From Acidimicrobiales bacterium (GTDB taxonomy: Bacteria; Actinomycetota; Acidimicrobiia; Acidimicrobiales; Iamiaceae), in contig JAUJNP010000009.1 in assembly GCA_030448105.1 (NCBI GenBank), positions 62,001-126,000 of the forward strand: a DNA stretch of 64,000 bases. The letters run 5' to 3'. Each line of letters opens with the position of its first letter. Position 1 is the first letter of the stretch. Made by a program: the position numbers and the translations under genes. The notes under the pieces were generated by a model. That model was given only the letters and a program-made list of their open reading frames with translations, ran no database searches and was not told the DNA's origin. Shown in pieces: positions 63,753 through 64,000 of this stretch.

Positions 63753-64000
63753 GTGGGTTCTCGACGGACGCTGATCCTCGTCGCCGCCATCGCCATGGGC
63801 GCGCTCGCCGCCTTCCTGGTGTGGAGCTAAGTGGGCGGGATCCAGGACCGGGCCAACGGCAACGCGGCGCGGGTGAGGGTCTACGTGGTCAAGGCGCCCA
63901 TCAAGAAGGGCACCTACGGCTCGGAGGCGAAGTCGGCGGCCTGGATCGGTGAGGCGTCGGTGCCGCGGGAGTTCCTCCCGGCCAACGCCATCCGCAGCAT
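63753..64000 (+). CDS. cpaB: CpaB/RcpC pilus assembly protein, N-terminal part with in-frame stop
   Basis: GTG 63753 with AGGGG upstream starts SRRTLILVAAIAMGALAAFLVWS, a single membrane helix, then TAA at 63828-63830. The same frame goes on as VGGIQDRANGNAARVRVYVVKAPIKKGTYG...WIGEASVPREFLPANAIRS up to the window edge, the usual CpaB periplasmic start and SAF-type domain. TAC (Tyr) in place of TAA would give a normal protein. A GTG right after the stop could allow restart, but without the membrane anchor. It points to a Tad/Flp pilus locus beyond the window. Confidence 0.8.

Overview
The window is GC-rich, gene-dense DNA from an actinobacterium. This is supported by mycothiol synthase, a DUF222/HNH (13E12-type) gene, an F420-type LLM oxidoreductase, several FadD and acyl-CoA dehydrogenase genes, and the gene order his - trp - pdtaR - polA - rpsA, which is also the order in Mycobacterium tuberculosis. 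A deep lineage such as Acidimicrobiia fits (classical menaquinone genes, a separate trpF), but that placement is inference. Many genes have no Shine-Dalgarno; a TAnnnT-type -10 box lies 6-8 bases before the start codon, which points to widespread leaderless transcripts.

Layout. 1-14,956: end of an SDR, a CBS-domain protein, and an almost complete classical menaquinone set (menE, menB, menA, menH, menD, menF, ubiE/menG; menC not seen) with a FadD ligase, a methyltransferase, an aldo-keto reductase and a large TPR-PAS-GGDEF-EAL protein. 15,069-20,491: lipid genes (acyl-CoA dehydrogenase, FadD19-like ligase, SDR, thioesterase, MaoC hydratase). 20,540-24,154: a small membrane protein, a sugar nucleotidyltransferase and a GT-C membrane glycosyltransferase in visibly lower-GC DNA. 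24,359-28,070: rlmN (frameshifted), VIT1-type transporter, mshD, nth, a small helical protein. 28,196-36,256: hisD-C-B-H-A, an opposing histidine phosphatase, hisF, a lone GroES-like gene, hisI, trpE. 36,366-48,116: LLM oxidoreductase, ygfZ, a large WXG100-like/EF-hand protein with a lipoprotein, an alpha/beta hydrolase with an odd nucleophile elbow, a J-domain membrane protein, trpC, a DUF885 peptidase-like protein, trpF-trpB-trpA. 48,762-51,125: three consecutive genes (HNH, lipoprotein, aminoglycoside adenylyltransferase-like), each broken by several frameshifts. 51,158-64,000: dienelactone hydrolase, HIT-like protein, Na/Pi-like transporter, HU, Bcp, an ECF sigma coupled to an O6-alkylguanine methyltransferase, tRNA-Leu(CAA), a VOC protein, an EamA-DUF3105 fusion, pdtaR, polA, a methyltransferase, rpsA (frameshifted) and the start of a CpaB/RcpC pilus gene with an in-frame stop.

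Two repeat families stand out. One is a 50-bp palindromic element present three times (739, 7101, 16541). The other is a 99-bp unit present as a tandem pair at 16319 and, in reverse orientation, inside the 5' end of trpB. Because rpsA is essential yet carries a one-base deletion in a G run, some frameshifts here are probably sequencing errors. The cluster at 49.4-51.1 kb is so dense that it deserves separate checking.
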